DNA of 22,982 bases, from IMG/VR virus record IMGVR_UViG_3300030333_000886, positions 1-22,982 of that record; one strand, written 5' to 3'. The notes under the pieces are model-generated. The model searched no databases. It was not told the origin of the DNA and saw only the letters and a list, made by a program, of their open reading frames with translations. Position 1 is the first letter of the stretch. The number at the start of each line of letters is the position of its first letter. The DNA comes from a virus. The position numbers were made by a program, and so were the translations under genes. This document shows, piece by piece, positions 5,568 to 13,747 of the stretch.

Positions 5568-8257
5568 AATCGTGGTTGTAGAGATGAATTTCTAGCAGCT
5601 GGAGACATCGTAGAGTTCTTTTGGCTACTTAGAGAGATCTTATTGTTAGATGTTGATTGTTGATTCATTTGTGCAGTAGATACACTCTTTCTATTTACAC
5701 TTTCCATTGCTTGCATCAGTTTATCTGGCAATGACTGACCTTTCTCTATAGAAGCATCTTTAACTTCATCTGGTTTTACATTCATACCATCAAAGTCAAA
5801 TCTATTACCTGTATAGTGATCAGCAAGACCAAGTAATCCACGTTTAATACCACTACCTAAAGCACTTCTAATACCCTTTAACTTTTGTCTTCCCTTACTT
5901 ATAGTATCCTTTACAGCACCAAATGTAGTAGTACCAGTAGTCATAGTTGTACTAGTACTTCCTTCAGATACTTGACCAGATTGTGTTATAGCTGCATGTA
6001 TATTAGGATATTCCTCCTTAACTTGTTGGAGATTCATGGTTGTACCACCAACATTAACTACTTTATCTCCCGAAACATGATCTTTTAATTCTTGCTTTTT
6101 GGTCTGGAAATCTTGTTTTAGTTGTTCACCTCTTGTAAGATCTTCACCATCCTTACCATCTTTACCACCTTTACCCATCATTCCACGAATACCTTTAATC
6201 GCTCCAGCAAAAGGATTCAGAGGACTCATGGCTAAGTTCTTCATGGTATCACTCTTCATCAACTTACCTAATGGTTTCGCTATTCTCTTACCAATCTTTA
6301 AAGCTTTCTTTGCTACTAAGTTAGGTAATTTAAATACTGACTTTGCTGGACTAACAACTTTCTCAAGTACTTTCTTTCCAACACCACCAAGATCTGTTTT
6401 ACCAAGTTGAGATAATCCAGTTTTAGTATTTGTACTTTTTGAAGTTTGACCAGGTTTACTGACTGATTGTGTTGGTGGTTTTGGTTGTTTACCTAAGTTA
6501 CCACCACCACTCTTACTATTAACAGAAGGTGAAGGTTTGATTACACCACCTTCTTTAAATTGAGGAATTTCTTGTTGCCCACTGTCATTGGGTTCCATTC
6601 CACCAAAGTTAGATTCATCTCGTGGAGTAGGAGTACTTAAGAATTTATTAGTGTCAATTTTACCACCTTCACCTACAGTTTGTTCACCACCTTCTGGTTG
6701 ATCTTTTGATAGTTTAGGTTCTCCAGCAGTATCTACTTCTGCTTCAATATCAGCAGCTTGTTTCTCTGCATCAGCTAATTCTTGATCTTCACCCTTTGTT
6801 GGATCTTGTTTTTCTAATTCTTTTGCTTGATCATCAATTTCATCTGCTTGATCCTTAAGCATATTATGCATTGAATCAATAAACAATGGAGTAAGGAACT
6901 GAGCTAACCAAACTCCCATAGTATCCATCAACAACTTTTCAATCCAAGTTTCACTAGCATCATTATCTTCTAATTTCTCATCCTCTTTGTCTCCTTTAGC
7001 ACCTGGAAGTAATTTCTGATCTTCTGGTCCTTCAATATCCCTTTCTCTTGTCTTGGCACCCATTGAGGTGTCCATTTGTTTATCAACTTTCTTTCTTAAC
7101 TTAAACCTATCTTTTGAAATCTTATAAAGATCAAATATTGCATTTTTAGTTTTAGTTATATTTTCTAATATTGATTTCATTCCTGATACACTACCTTTCT
7201 TAGGTTTTGCTTTACTACCAAATCCTACTCCAGTTTTACCTCTAGTTTTCCTTCTCTTTTTACCATCAGCAATAGGAAGGGCTTTATCACCTTCAGTAGT
7301 ACCTTCATCTAATACCTCAGGTTCTATTAAACCTTTCTTTTCTTTTTCATCCTGTTCTATTGACTGATCACGTTTCTTCATAAGACCCGTAATATCATCA
7401 TACCATGGTGTCTTATCTTTACCAAAAGGTATACTAGGATCTTTATCTATTTCACTTCTTAAATCATCTATACCTCTTTTAGCCCATGGAATATCACGAT
7501 GATCATGTACATCACCTTCCCAATCTTCATCTTGATCCTTATCCCAACTAGTATCCTTCATAGGAGATACATTTACTCTCTCTCTTCTTACTCTGTCTCT
7601 CCACTCTTCTCTTGTTTCATTGTCTCTTTTTGGTCTCTCAACTATTGAATCCCCAGGTTCCATACTAGGTATCTCAGGGTTGAATGGTTTCTTTTTACCT
7701 AATGTACCATCCTTATTAAATGTACCATCCCATTCACTTAAATCTTTACCTATACGTTTAGCACCACGAACTACACGTTTAGCACCAATACGTAATGATT
7801 GTTTTATTATATCTTTCTTTGATTTACCAGGAGGAATTCCATCACCATCTTTTGTTAATACTCCTCCTGGTGATGGAACAATTGCTCCACCTTTAACAAC
7901 AGGAGTTGATGGTTTCTGAGGTACAAGAGCACCACCTTTCTGTTGTGCTTCTTTAAGCAAACCATCCATTGATTTTCTTGGTTTGCCTGATGGTATTGCA
8001 GCAACATCAATAGCATCTGTTTTATCACTCTTAGATGCTTTAGGTAATTTATTTGGAACTGGCTCAGCTGCCATTAAGTTAGCTAACTGAGATTTATTTA
8101 ATTTCTTATATGGCTTACCGAATCCGTCAACACCATAGTCCATTGCCTTGACATGGGTTTCTAACTGTACCTGTAGATCTTTCTTACCTATACTTCTAAA
8201 GTATTCGGCTTGATCTAGTACAGATCTTCTTTGTGACATCCATGCCTTATCTGCCAT
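5564..8257 (-). CDS. Large tail protein, tape-measure-like or hub-associated
   Basis: 897 residues, ATG at 8257 two bases after the previous stop. It is strongly hydrophilic and repetitive: Lys/Gly/Pro/Asp-rich linkers, charged helices (about 460-510, LKDQADEIDDQAKELEKQ), and one short hydrophobic helix near 446-460 (MGVWLAQFLTPLFI). It also has motifs common in tape-measure proteins, such as FKEGGVIKPS (about 567) and the repeated KGGALVP / KGGAIVP near 108-128. A basic helical part (about 630-700) and a Ser/Thr-rich tail follow. No enzymatic domain is seen. It lies between another tape-measure-like gene and the gp27-like hub. I infer a virion protein of the tail tube lumen or hub. Whether this or the 596-residue neighbour sets tail length is open. 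Confidence 0.55.
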   Translation of the reverse strand: MADKAWMSQRRSVLDQAEYFRSIGKKDLQVQLETHVKAMDYGVDGFGKPYKKLNKSQLANLMAAEPVPNKLPKASKSDKTDAIDVAAIPSGKPRKSMDGLLKEAQQKGGALVPQKPSTPVVKGGAIVPSPGGVLTKDGDGIPPGKSKKDIIKQSLRIGAKRVVRGAKRIGKDLSEWDGTFNKDGTLGKKKPFNPEIPSMEPGDSIVERPKRDNETREEWRDRVRRERVNVSPMKDTSWDKDQDEDWEGDVHDHRDIPWAKRGIDDLRSEIDKDPSIPFGKDKTPWYDDITGLMKKRDQSIEQDEKEKKGLIEPEVLDEGTTEGDKALPIADGKKRRKTRGKTGVGFGSKAKPKKGSVSGMKSILENITKTKNAIFDLYKISKDRFKLRKKVDKQMDTSMGAKTRERDIEGPEDQKLLPGAKGDKEDEKLEDNDASETWIEKLLMDTMGVWLAQFLTPLFIDSMHNMLKDQADEIDDQAKELEKQDPTKGEDQELADAEKQAADIEAEVDTAGEPKLSKDQPEGGEQTVGEGGKIDTNKFLSTPTPRDESNFGGMEPNDSGQQEIPQFKEGGVIKPSPSVNSKSGGGNLGKQPKPPTQSVSKPGQTSKSTNTKTGLSQLGKTDLGGVGKKVLEKVVSPAKSVFKLPNLVAKKALKIGKRIAKPLGKLMKSDTMKNLAMSPLNPFAGAIKGIRGMMGKGGKDGKDGEDLTRGEQLKQDFQTKKQELKDHVSGDKVVNVGGTTMNLQQVKEEYPNIHAAITQSGQVSEGSTSTTMTTGTTTFGAVKDTISKGRQKLKGIRSALGSGIKRGLLGLADHYTGNRFDFDGMNVKPDEVKDASIEKGQSLPDKLMQAMESVNRKSVSTAQMNQQSTSNNKISLSSQKNSTMSPAARNSSLQPRL

Positions 8258-8259
8258 AG

Positions 8260-10050
8260 TTAGTTACCTTTAATCTTCTTGCCCCATACAGCATATGCTT
8301 CTTGACTTTCACTAACATTAACTGGAATTGGGAATGGTAATAATTGTGGTCGTTGTGTAGATGCATTTGGAATAGAACCTATAACCTCTATTAATGGAGG
8401 TACGACTTCAGATAGATCTGGTTCTGGTTCTGGTTCTATGTTATTTAGTTTGGGTGCTGTAGGTTGTGCATTATCAGGTGTTATTTGATCTGGACTATCA
8501 CCTTTAGGTGAACTATATTTAGAAATGAAATTGTCCAAATTCTGCATGGTAGTATGCACAGCACCTTTGTTAATAGTATTAGATTTACTAAACTTATTCT
8601 TAATATGACTAAACAACTTCATACCCATACCTATAGGTGTACGCTTGAGATATGATGTAACTCCAGATTTTAAATTATTCCATAATCCTTGTTTCTTTTC
8701 TTCTTTAGGGAGCATCTTTTCTACATCTGCAGGTTGATCACCTTTTAAATCTTTTGTTTCTCTTTCTAATTCAGCACTTTCTTGTTCTGTTTCTTTTGGT
8801 AATGCTTCACTAACCATATCACCAAGTAATGGTGCAACAAACCATGCCAATCTACTCTTAGGAACGATATACTCATCCTCTTTACCCTCACCCACCATTA
8901 TTAATTGAGGTTTCTTAACTTTAGCACCTTCTTTAGCACCCCCAGTGAACATATTATACAACCATCCACCAAGCCATTCACCAATAAAACCACCTGCTAA
9001 ACCACCAAGAAATACACCTATTTTAGCACCAGCAGCACCACCAAGAAATGTTCCAACACCAGGAATAGGTATAAAACTACCTAAAGTAGCTCCGACAGTA
9101 GGACCTACTAATAAACCAATCTTCATACCTATTAAAGCACCAAGACCAGATCCTATTGCTTTAACTGCTGCTTGTCCAATAGGTTCTTTAAATATAAAGT
9201 AATTTATAGCAAAATCAATTAAAGCACCAATAAATGCTATTCGTTTCAAACCTGGTGCTACAGCAGTTTTATAAAAGTTCTTAAACGTCTGTAGCATACC
9301 TTTGGTAGCTGTTTTCTGAGCAGTTTTCTTGACAATTTGCTTAGTAGCTGTTTTAGTAAGTGTTTTACCAGTAACTTTACCCCATAAGTTCTTTGCTAGA
9401 TTCTTTCCAGCATTCATTAGAGGTTTACCTGCTCTATTCCAAATAAACTTTGCTGCTTTCTTAGGTAAACTCTTTATAAATCTCCTTAATTGTCTCCAAG
9501 GTCTTAATAAAGTTCTCCAAGCACGTTTACCTATTATTTTCCATTTCCTTATAAAGGCACGCAATTTTCTAATTAACTTTATTCCCCTCTTACCTATTAT
9601 TCTCTTTATTCCGTTCTTTAATCTTTTCCAAACTGCTTTCCATGCATTCCTAAGCATGTTTCTGATCAATCTACGAAAACCCTTATCAAGATTTAATGCA
9701 TAATCCGTTTCAAGTTCTTTCTTTTTCTTCATACGCCTTCTAAAGGCAGACGTATGCATTGGTGACTTTCTACCAAACTTTAATGAACCAAACCTTTTAC
9801 GTTCATATTCTAACTGTGCTTTAGTAATAGAAAGTAGTAATCTAGCAACTTTTGCTAATTCAGCAGTTTCTTTCTTTAATTCAGCAGTTTCTTGCCCTTC
9901 CTCTATTGTATCACTCTTCCCTTGTTCCTCTGGAGGTTTATTTGGATGTTTTCCAAAAACTGCAGTTTTAACATCATAAATCGACTTCACGAGATTAGCA
10001 TAACCTCGCTGCATAAGAGAATCTTTATTTGACTTTAAAAGTGCAGTCAT
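8260..10050 (-). CDS. Tape-measure-like protein with cationic and membrane segments
   Basis: 596 residues, close to T4 gp29 (590). The start at 10050 overlaps the end of the gp26 frameshift extension (ATGA). Residues 1-85 are helical and charged. About 103-225 is an extremely basic amphipathic stretch (Arg/Lys with Trp, Leu, Ile). About 271-288 and 292-370 are hydrophobic and Gly-rich (GLGALIGMKIGLLVGPTVGA and following), able to span membranes. Then VGEGKEDEYIVP (386-397) matches the VGE...EYIVP motif near the end of many tape-measure proteins. The rest is a hydrophilic tail. Its place directly after the chaperone-like frameshift gene is the standard position of a tape measure. I infer that it measures tail length and may enter the cell envelope on ejection. 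Similarity to gp29 itself is not visible. Confidence 0.6.
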   Translation of the reverse strand: MTALLKSNKDSLMQRGYANLVKSIYDVKTAVFGKHPNKPPEEQGKSDTIEEGQETAELKKETAELAKVARLLLSITKAQLEYERKRFGSLKFGRKSPMHTSAFRRRMKKKKELETDYALNLDKGFRRLIRNMLRNAWKAVWKRLKNGIKRIIGKRGIKLIRKLRAFIRKWKIIGKRAWRTLLRPWRQLRRFIKSLPKKAAKFIWNRAGKPLMNAGKNLAKNLWGKVTGKTLTKTATKQIVKKTAQKTATKGMLQTFKNFYKTAVAPGLKRIAFIGALIDFAINYFIFKEPIGQAAVKAIGSGLGALIGMKIGLLVGPTVGATLGSFIPIPGVGTFLGGAAGAKIGVFLGGLAGGFIGEWLGGWLYNMFTGGAKEGAKVKKPQLIMVGEGKEDEYIVPKSRLAWFVAPLLGDMVSEALPKETEQESAELERETKDLKGDQPADVEKMLPKEEKKQGLWNNLKSGVTSYLKRTPIGMGMKLFSHIKNKFSKSNTINKGAVHTTMQNLDNFISKYSSPKGDSPDQITPDNAQPTAPKLNNIEPEPEPDLSEVVPPLIEVIGSIPNASTQRPQLLPFPIPVNVSESQEAYAVWGKKIKGN

Positions 10051-10247
10051 CTAATACGTTGCTTTTGCTCTTGTATCTTTTTCTTTTCCTCTTCCAAGTA
10101 TTGTCTTAATAATTCAACGTATATGTCCCTTTCCCAAGGAAGCATATTATTAATGTCTTCAAAACTATACTTATGATGTTGCATCAAACCAAAATTGATC
10201 CTTATATGGATTTCAAGTGAGGTATGGAAGAGGGCTACATGAAAAAA
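10047..10247 (-). CDS. -1 frame extension of gp26 (tail-assembly chaperone T-like part)
   Basis: The -1 frame is open from the slippery site (10247) to TGA at 10049-10047, 66 codons. It is not a normal gene at its 5' end. The first ATG (10184) would give 45 residues, and the nearest Shine-Dalgarno-like AAGGA is 14 bases away, too far. The sequence QHHKYSFEDINNMLPWERDI, then YVELLRQYLEEEKKK, has the shape of the T part of frameshifted tail chaperones: a short helix, an MPW-E core, then a charged helix. The stop overlaps the tape-measure-like start. Frameshifting would yield a gp26 fusion of 296 residues. In T4 the comparable role of hub-assembly helper belongs to gp51. Confidence 0.65.
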   Translation of the reverse strand, partial: FFHVALFHTSLEIHIRINFGLMQHHKYSFEDINNMLPWERDIYVELLRQYLEEEKKKIQEQKQRIR

Positions 10248-10936
10248 TTGGACAATCCCTCAATCGTATAAGAACTTTCGACCTTAGTGTTGGGATTTCT
10301 TATCTTAACGGTATGTTTGAGTGATGGCATAGTTTCAAAGAATGTCTGAATTTTAGCAAACTGCTTACTATTCATTGACTCAATAAATTCTTCAAACTCC
10401 TTTTCTGAAGTTGTAGAAGAATCCCAAACATCTTCTTCATTATAAATCTTACCAATTGATTTTGATATAAGTTTAAATGTATCATCTATAGTTTCTTCTT
10501 GTATAGCAAGAGAATCAATATTTGGATACTTCATTTCAACCCAAAGATCATCATTAATTTGTATTTGATTAGTATGATCTTTATCATACTTCACTTTAAT
10601 CTTATCTATTGGTATTTGTGTAGTTACTTCAGTTGTCCCATCATCTGGGCAAATCAATTTAACATCAATTGTTTCACCTATAGATTTAGCCCTAATATTT
10701 AAAAAGATATATTCAACATCGAAAGATGCAAGTTCTTGTACTTTAATCCCCTTTGTTAAAATACATGCTTCCATAAGATCCTGCATTGCCAATGAAATTT
10801 GTTTGTCATCTTCTGACTCCAATGCCAACAAGAGAATCTTTTCTTCTTTGACTAAAAATGGTCTATACTTTATTTTCTTTTTAGTTGATGGTATAGTCAA
10901 CTCATAAGTCGGGGTATTTAGCGACGGTAATGCCAT
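10235..10936 (-). CDS. gp26: Baseplate hub assembly protein gp26
   Basis: 233 residues, start ATG at 10936. It matches the T4 gp26 family: N-terminal TYELTIPSTKKKIKYRPFLVKEEKILLLA, a helix (QISLAMQDLMEACI), a beta domain (VKLICPDDGTTEVTTQIPID), and a C-terminal helical part ending in YTIEGLSNFFM. T4 gp26 has about 208 residues and is needed for hub assembly. The last codons (AAT TTT TTC ATG TAG) contain a -1 slippery heptamer, so part of the product may continue as the 296-residue fusion. The gene lies 37 bases after the gp54-like stop, in the same late operon, with no separate promoter that I can identify. Confidence 0.85.
   Translation of the reverse strand: MALPSLNTPTYELTIPSTKKKIKYRPFLVKEEKILLLALESEDDKQISLAMQDLMEACILTKGIKVQELASFDVEYIFLNIRAKSIGETIDVKLICPDDGTTEVTTQIPIDKIKVKYDKDHTNQIQINDDLWVEMKYPNIDSLAIQEETIDDTFKLISKSIGKIYNEEDVWDSSTTSEKEFEEFIESMNSKQFAKIQTFFETMPSLKHTVKIRNPNTKVESSYTIEGLSNFFM
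10241..10261 (-). promoter_or_regulatory. Programmed -1 ribosomal frameshift site in gp26
   Basis: Minus-strand heptamer T TTT TTC (10247-10241), in the correct frame of gp26 (AAT TTT TTC), with the stop TAG one codon later (10237-10235). GAGGGA (10261-10256) lies 8 bases upstream, resembling the Shine-Dalgarno stimulator of dnaX. Only a weak hairpin is visible downstream. The -1 frame is open for 66 codons. Confidence 0.7.
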
Positions 10937-10973
10937 AATTTATGATATAGTTATATTCTATATATCGACTTAA

Positions 10974-11804
10974 TTAGAACGCTGCCCAAGGATCTGAATA
11001 AGGATCATTGATTACTTCACCACCAACTCTAAATTCGAGTCCTCTTGCATTCAGATATTCCTTAAAACTTAAATTTCTTGTAGAACTGTAGGTTACTTCC
11101 TCACCATCTTTTTGCACCTCAGTTTTCTCTACACCATTACGTAATGTTCCTGATGTACCATATTCTTCTCTCATAACTTCAAAATAGAAGTTTGCCATAA
11201 ACTTAACTGGTTGGTTAGGACCATTACTATAGGTCATACTAGACACAGTATAAGGAAAAGCATTAACTAATCTATATCTAGATACTACCTGATCTCCTGT
11301 TTCAATCTTATCAATAATAAGATCTGCAGTATAATCATCATAATAATTAGTTCTTATAAAACTATCAGGTGATGCACGTCCTCTAGAAGCTGCTATATCA
11401 CTACCTTCATCATGCATAAAAATAAATTCACCCCATCTTTGAATTGTTTTATATGGAGTATGGTTATAATCCATCATAAATGTTATCTGACACTCTGGAA
11501 ATGACTTAGTATGAGCATACTTCATATTAATACCAGGAACTGCCCCTCTTAAATCACCAGTAGCAACACTAAATCCAGGAACATTGACTTCATCAGCAAG
11601 AAAGCTAATCTTTTGTGTTCGCTGTGCATCTGGATCGCCTGCAAATTTCTTATCCATACTAACTGGTTCTTCAGTAGGTGCATATCCTAATGCTTCACCA
11701 AGAGAACCTGTACCAGTTTTAGGTAAAAACGATATCTGATACCTATTTGAGTTGGCAATACCATACTCACCTACTATATTCTTTCTAATATCTTCTATTT
11801 TCAT
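10974..11804 (-). CDS. gp54: Baseplate tail-tube initiator, gp54-like
   Basis: 276 residues, ATG at 11804. The chain has the tail-tube fold signature: NSNRYQISFLP at the start, then ISFLADEVNVPGFSVATGDL and GINMKYAHTKSFPECQITFM, the pattern of gp19-type tube proteins and their gp54/gp48 relatives. A middle TIQRWGEFIFM helix and C-terminal strands (YRLVNAFPYTVSSMTYS) follow. T4 gp54 has 320 residues and starts tube polymerisation on the baseplate. It opens the leftward tail operon, about 21 bases after a TATAAATA late promoter. It diverges from gp4 across a 34-base gap. gp54 is the better call over gp48 because gp48 is present on the other strand. Confidence 0.75.
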   Translation of the reverse strand: MKIEDIRKNIVGEYGIANSNRYQISFLPKTGTGSLGEALGYAPTEEPVSMDKKFAGDPDAQRTQKISFLADEVNVPGFSVATGDLRGAVPGINMKYAHTKSFPECQITFMMDYNHTPYKTIQRWGEFIFMHDEGSDIAASRGRASPDSFIRTNYYDDYTADLIIDKIETGDQVVSRYRLVNAFPYTVSSMTYSNGPNQPVKFMANFYFEVMREEYGTSGTLRNGVEKTEVQKDGEEVTYSSTRNLSFKEYLNARGLEFRVGGEVINDPYSDPWAAF

Positions 11805-11824
11805 CTAAATAGCTTGAGATGGTT

Positions 11825-11832
11825 TATTTATA
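11825..11832 (-). promoter_or_regulatory. T4-type late promoter of the tail operon
   Basis: Exact TATAAATA on the minus strand in the 34-base gap between gp54 and gp4. It predicts a transcript start about 15 bases before the gp54 ATG. No comparably clear promoter is seen for the rightward gp4 operon in the same gap. Confidence 0.65.
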
Positions 11833-11838
11833 TTTAGT

Positions 11839-12273
11839 ATGGCATACTCTGGAAAATACAGACCCTCTAATCCTAGAAAGTATAAAGGTGATCCAACTAA
11901 TGTAATTTATAGGTCATTATGGGAAAGAAAGTTCATGCAGTGGTGTGATTTGAACTCAAATATAATGGAATGGGGTTCTGAGGAGTTCTTTATACCATAT
12001 CGGTCTCCTGTTGATAAAAGAGTTCATAGGTACTTTCCTGACTTCTATGTAAAATGTCGTACCACAAACGGTACTACAGCAAAATACGTTATTGAGGTAA
12101 AACCACTAAAACAGACATCTCCACCAGAGAAGAAGAAAAGAGTAACTAAAAAGTATTTAACAGAAGTTACCAGATATGCCATTAATGAAGCAAAATGGAA
12201 AGCTGCTAAAAAGTATTGTAATCAGCGAAACATGGTATTTAAGATACTAACAGAAAAAGAACTAAAGGTATGA
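11839..12273 (+). CDS. gp4: Head completion protein gp4 (PD-(D/E)XK nuclease fold)
   Basis: 144 residues against about 150 for T4 gp4. Motifs of the TnsA/gp4-like nuclease core are visible: Glu29 in SLWERKFMQW, Asp68 in YFPDFYV, and Glu86-Val-Lys88 in YVIEVKP, so the catalytic PD...ExK set is intact. A basic helical region (KKKRVTKKYL) and an AINEAKWKAAKKYC helix follow. T4 gp4 acts on filled heads before tail joining, probably trimming DNA at the portal. It is the first gene of the plus-strand block and ends with ATGA overlapping the next start. There is no good Shine-Dalgarno before ATG 11839. Confidence 0.85.
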   Translation: MAYSGKYRPSNPRKYKGDPTNVIYRSLWERKFMQWCDLNSNIMEWGSEEFFIPYRSPVDKRVHRYFPDFYVKCRTTNGTTAKYVIEVKPLKQTSPPEKKKRVTKKYLTEVTRYAINEAKWKAAKKYCNQRNMVFKILTEKELKV

Positions 12274-12722
12274 GTATTCTTAGTATAATAAAAGAGAATA
12301 AAATAACAAATAGGGCAAAACAAAGAACAGAAGCGTTTAACTACCTCTTTGATCATGCAGTAGATAGTGTAACACCTGCTCAATTTTACCTTTTTGAATA
12401 TAAACCAAAATTCCTTAAAAGATTAGATCATTGGGATAGGTATCCAATGGTACTTGTAGGTGATCCTACCCCTAATGGGTTCTATGGTGCTAATCTACAT
12501 TATATGCCACCAGCAAATAGAGTAAATTTAGCAGAATCCTTAATAAATAGTGGTGGTGGTAATGTACCTCGTTATATATGGCATAGATATATAATGGAGA
12601 AAGCAGATAATTTATTCTTTAAAATTCCAGAAGAAGATGTGTTGGAAATGGCAGCATTGCCATTAGAACAATTTTATGATAAGCGTAATAAATTCGTCAG
12701 TGCCAAATCAGTTCAAAAATAA
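12270..12722 (+). CDS. Conserved T4-like virion-cluster protein, unknown
   Basis: 150 residues, start overlapping the gp4 stop (ATGA), stop overlapping the gp48 start (TAATG). It has an N-terminal helix with basic residues (IKENKITNRAKQRTEAFNYL), then YLFEYKPKFLKRLDHWDRYPMVLV. A motif GFYGANLHYMPPANRVNLAESL (broken by a turn) and a C-terminal helical region ending in basic residues complete it. There is no signal or membrane segment. The DRYP...FYGANLHYMPP pattern looks family-defining, but I cannot name the family. Its place between head completion and tube cap genes suggests a minor structural or assembly protein. Confidence 0.75.
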   Translation: MSILSIIKENKITNRAKQRTEAFNYLFDHAVDSVTPAQFYLFEYKPKFLKRLDHWDRYPMVLVGDPTPNGFYGANLHYMPPANRVNLAESLINSGGGNVPRYIWHRYIMEKADNLFFKIPEEDVLEMAALPLEQFYDKRNKFVSAKSVQK

Positions 12723-13747
12723 TGGCTAAAAACCCTCCAAAGTTAATGTATCCTAGATCAGTAGCTAACACAGGTTACTACATGAGTTTCTATGCATATG
12801 ATTATAATAAAGCACAAGCTCTCAATACAAAATCTATGAGAGATATGCTTTCTGGTGCTATAGCTGATACTAAGAATGGAGATAAATTATTAGAATTAGA
12901 AAGTTTAGACGTTAATACTGGTGGTACAACTGCTACAGATACTACTGGAGAATGGGGTAGAGATACTGATACACCTTCTAATACTATGGAAGGTGTGGTA
13001 AAACTTTACATTCCCCCAAAACTAGAATACAAATATGGTGCTGAATGGAATGCAACTCAATTTGGTGCTGTTGGTGCTGGTATTGGTAGTGCAGGTAATG
13101 CTCTTGGTTCAGCAACTGCATCAACCACTGCTAATTTGTTTGATAAGTTATTAAAAAGCAGTTTGAATGAAGCACCTAAAGCAGAAGGTATAGAAGCTGA
13201 TACATTAATGGGAGGTGCATTTGGAATGACATTTAATGATAATACCTTACAAACATTCACTAAAATGAAAACAAGGTCATTTTCATTCCAATATATAATG
13301 GCAGCAAGAAATAAAGACGAAGAACAAGATATTAAGAAAATAATCAAATTCTTTAAAATGGCAATGCATCCTGGTAGTAAAAGATCTGGAACAAATACTA
13401 GTTTATTCCTAACATATCCATATATCTTTAGAATAATCCAATCAGGTAAAACGAAAGGTCAAGATAAATGGCAATCTTCTAGATTCATGGAGCAATTCCT
13501 ACCAAGTACTAAATATTGTGCTCTAACTGATATAACTGTTGATTATACTCCTCATGATGTATTTACTTTAACACGTGGTAATTTTGTACAAGCAGTTTCT
13601 TTAAATCTATCATTTAGTGAACTAACAAACCTAACAAGGCAAGATATCCATGAAGTTGAGGATACTGCTACCTCAGAAGATTGGGGTTGGGTAGAAGCAC
13701 AAAGAGAGGAAGCTATCTTAACCAACGATCTCCAAGAATACTACTAA
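12722..13747 (+). CDS. gp48: Baseplate tail-tube cap gp48
   Basis: 341 residues (T4 gp48 about 364). It has the N-terminal pattern LMYPRSVANTGYYMSFYAYD, a Gly/Ala-rich variable insert (about 115-150), then TFTKMKTRSFSFQYIMAARN and EQDIKKIIKFFKMAMHPG, typical of gp48. The C-terminus has the tube-fold strands LTDITVDYTPHDVF and AVSLNLSFSEL. gp48 sits at the centre of the baseplate and, with gp54, seeds the tail tube; here gp54 is transcribed from the opposite strand. Both ends use TAATG overlaps, so translation is probably coupled to its neighbours. Confidence 0.9.
   Translation: MAKNPPKLMYPRSVANTGYYMSFYAYDYNKAQALNTKSMRDMLSGAIADTKNGDKLLELESLDVNTGGTTATDTTGEWGRDTDTPSNTMEGVVKLYIPPKLEYKYGAEWNATQFGAVGAGIGSAGNALGSATASTTANLFDKLLKSSLNEAPKAEGIEADTLMGGAFGMTFNDNTLQTFTKMKTRSFSFQYIMAARNKDEEQDIKKIIKFFKMAMHPGSKRSGTNTSLFLTYPYIFRIIQSGKTKGQDKWQSSRFMEQFLPSTKYCALTDITVDYTPHDVFTLTRGNFVQAVSLNLSFSELTNLTRQDIHEVEDTATSEDWGWVEAQREEAILTNDLQEYY

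Noticed and set aside
6099-6410. 103-codon plus-strand frame rich in Pro, Ser and Leu
   Set aside because: Antisense to the 897-residue tail gene, with no ribosome site or promoter.
9329-9703. 124-codon plus-strand frame, hydrophobic, holin-like at first sight
   Set aside because: It is the complement of the Lys/Arg/Leu-rich block of the tape-measure-like gene; Lys codons read backwards give Phe and Leu, which explains the hydrophobicity.
13057-13347. Minus-strand frame opposite gp48
   Set aside because: Shadow of the Gly/Ala-rich insert in gp48.
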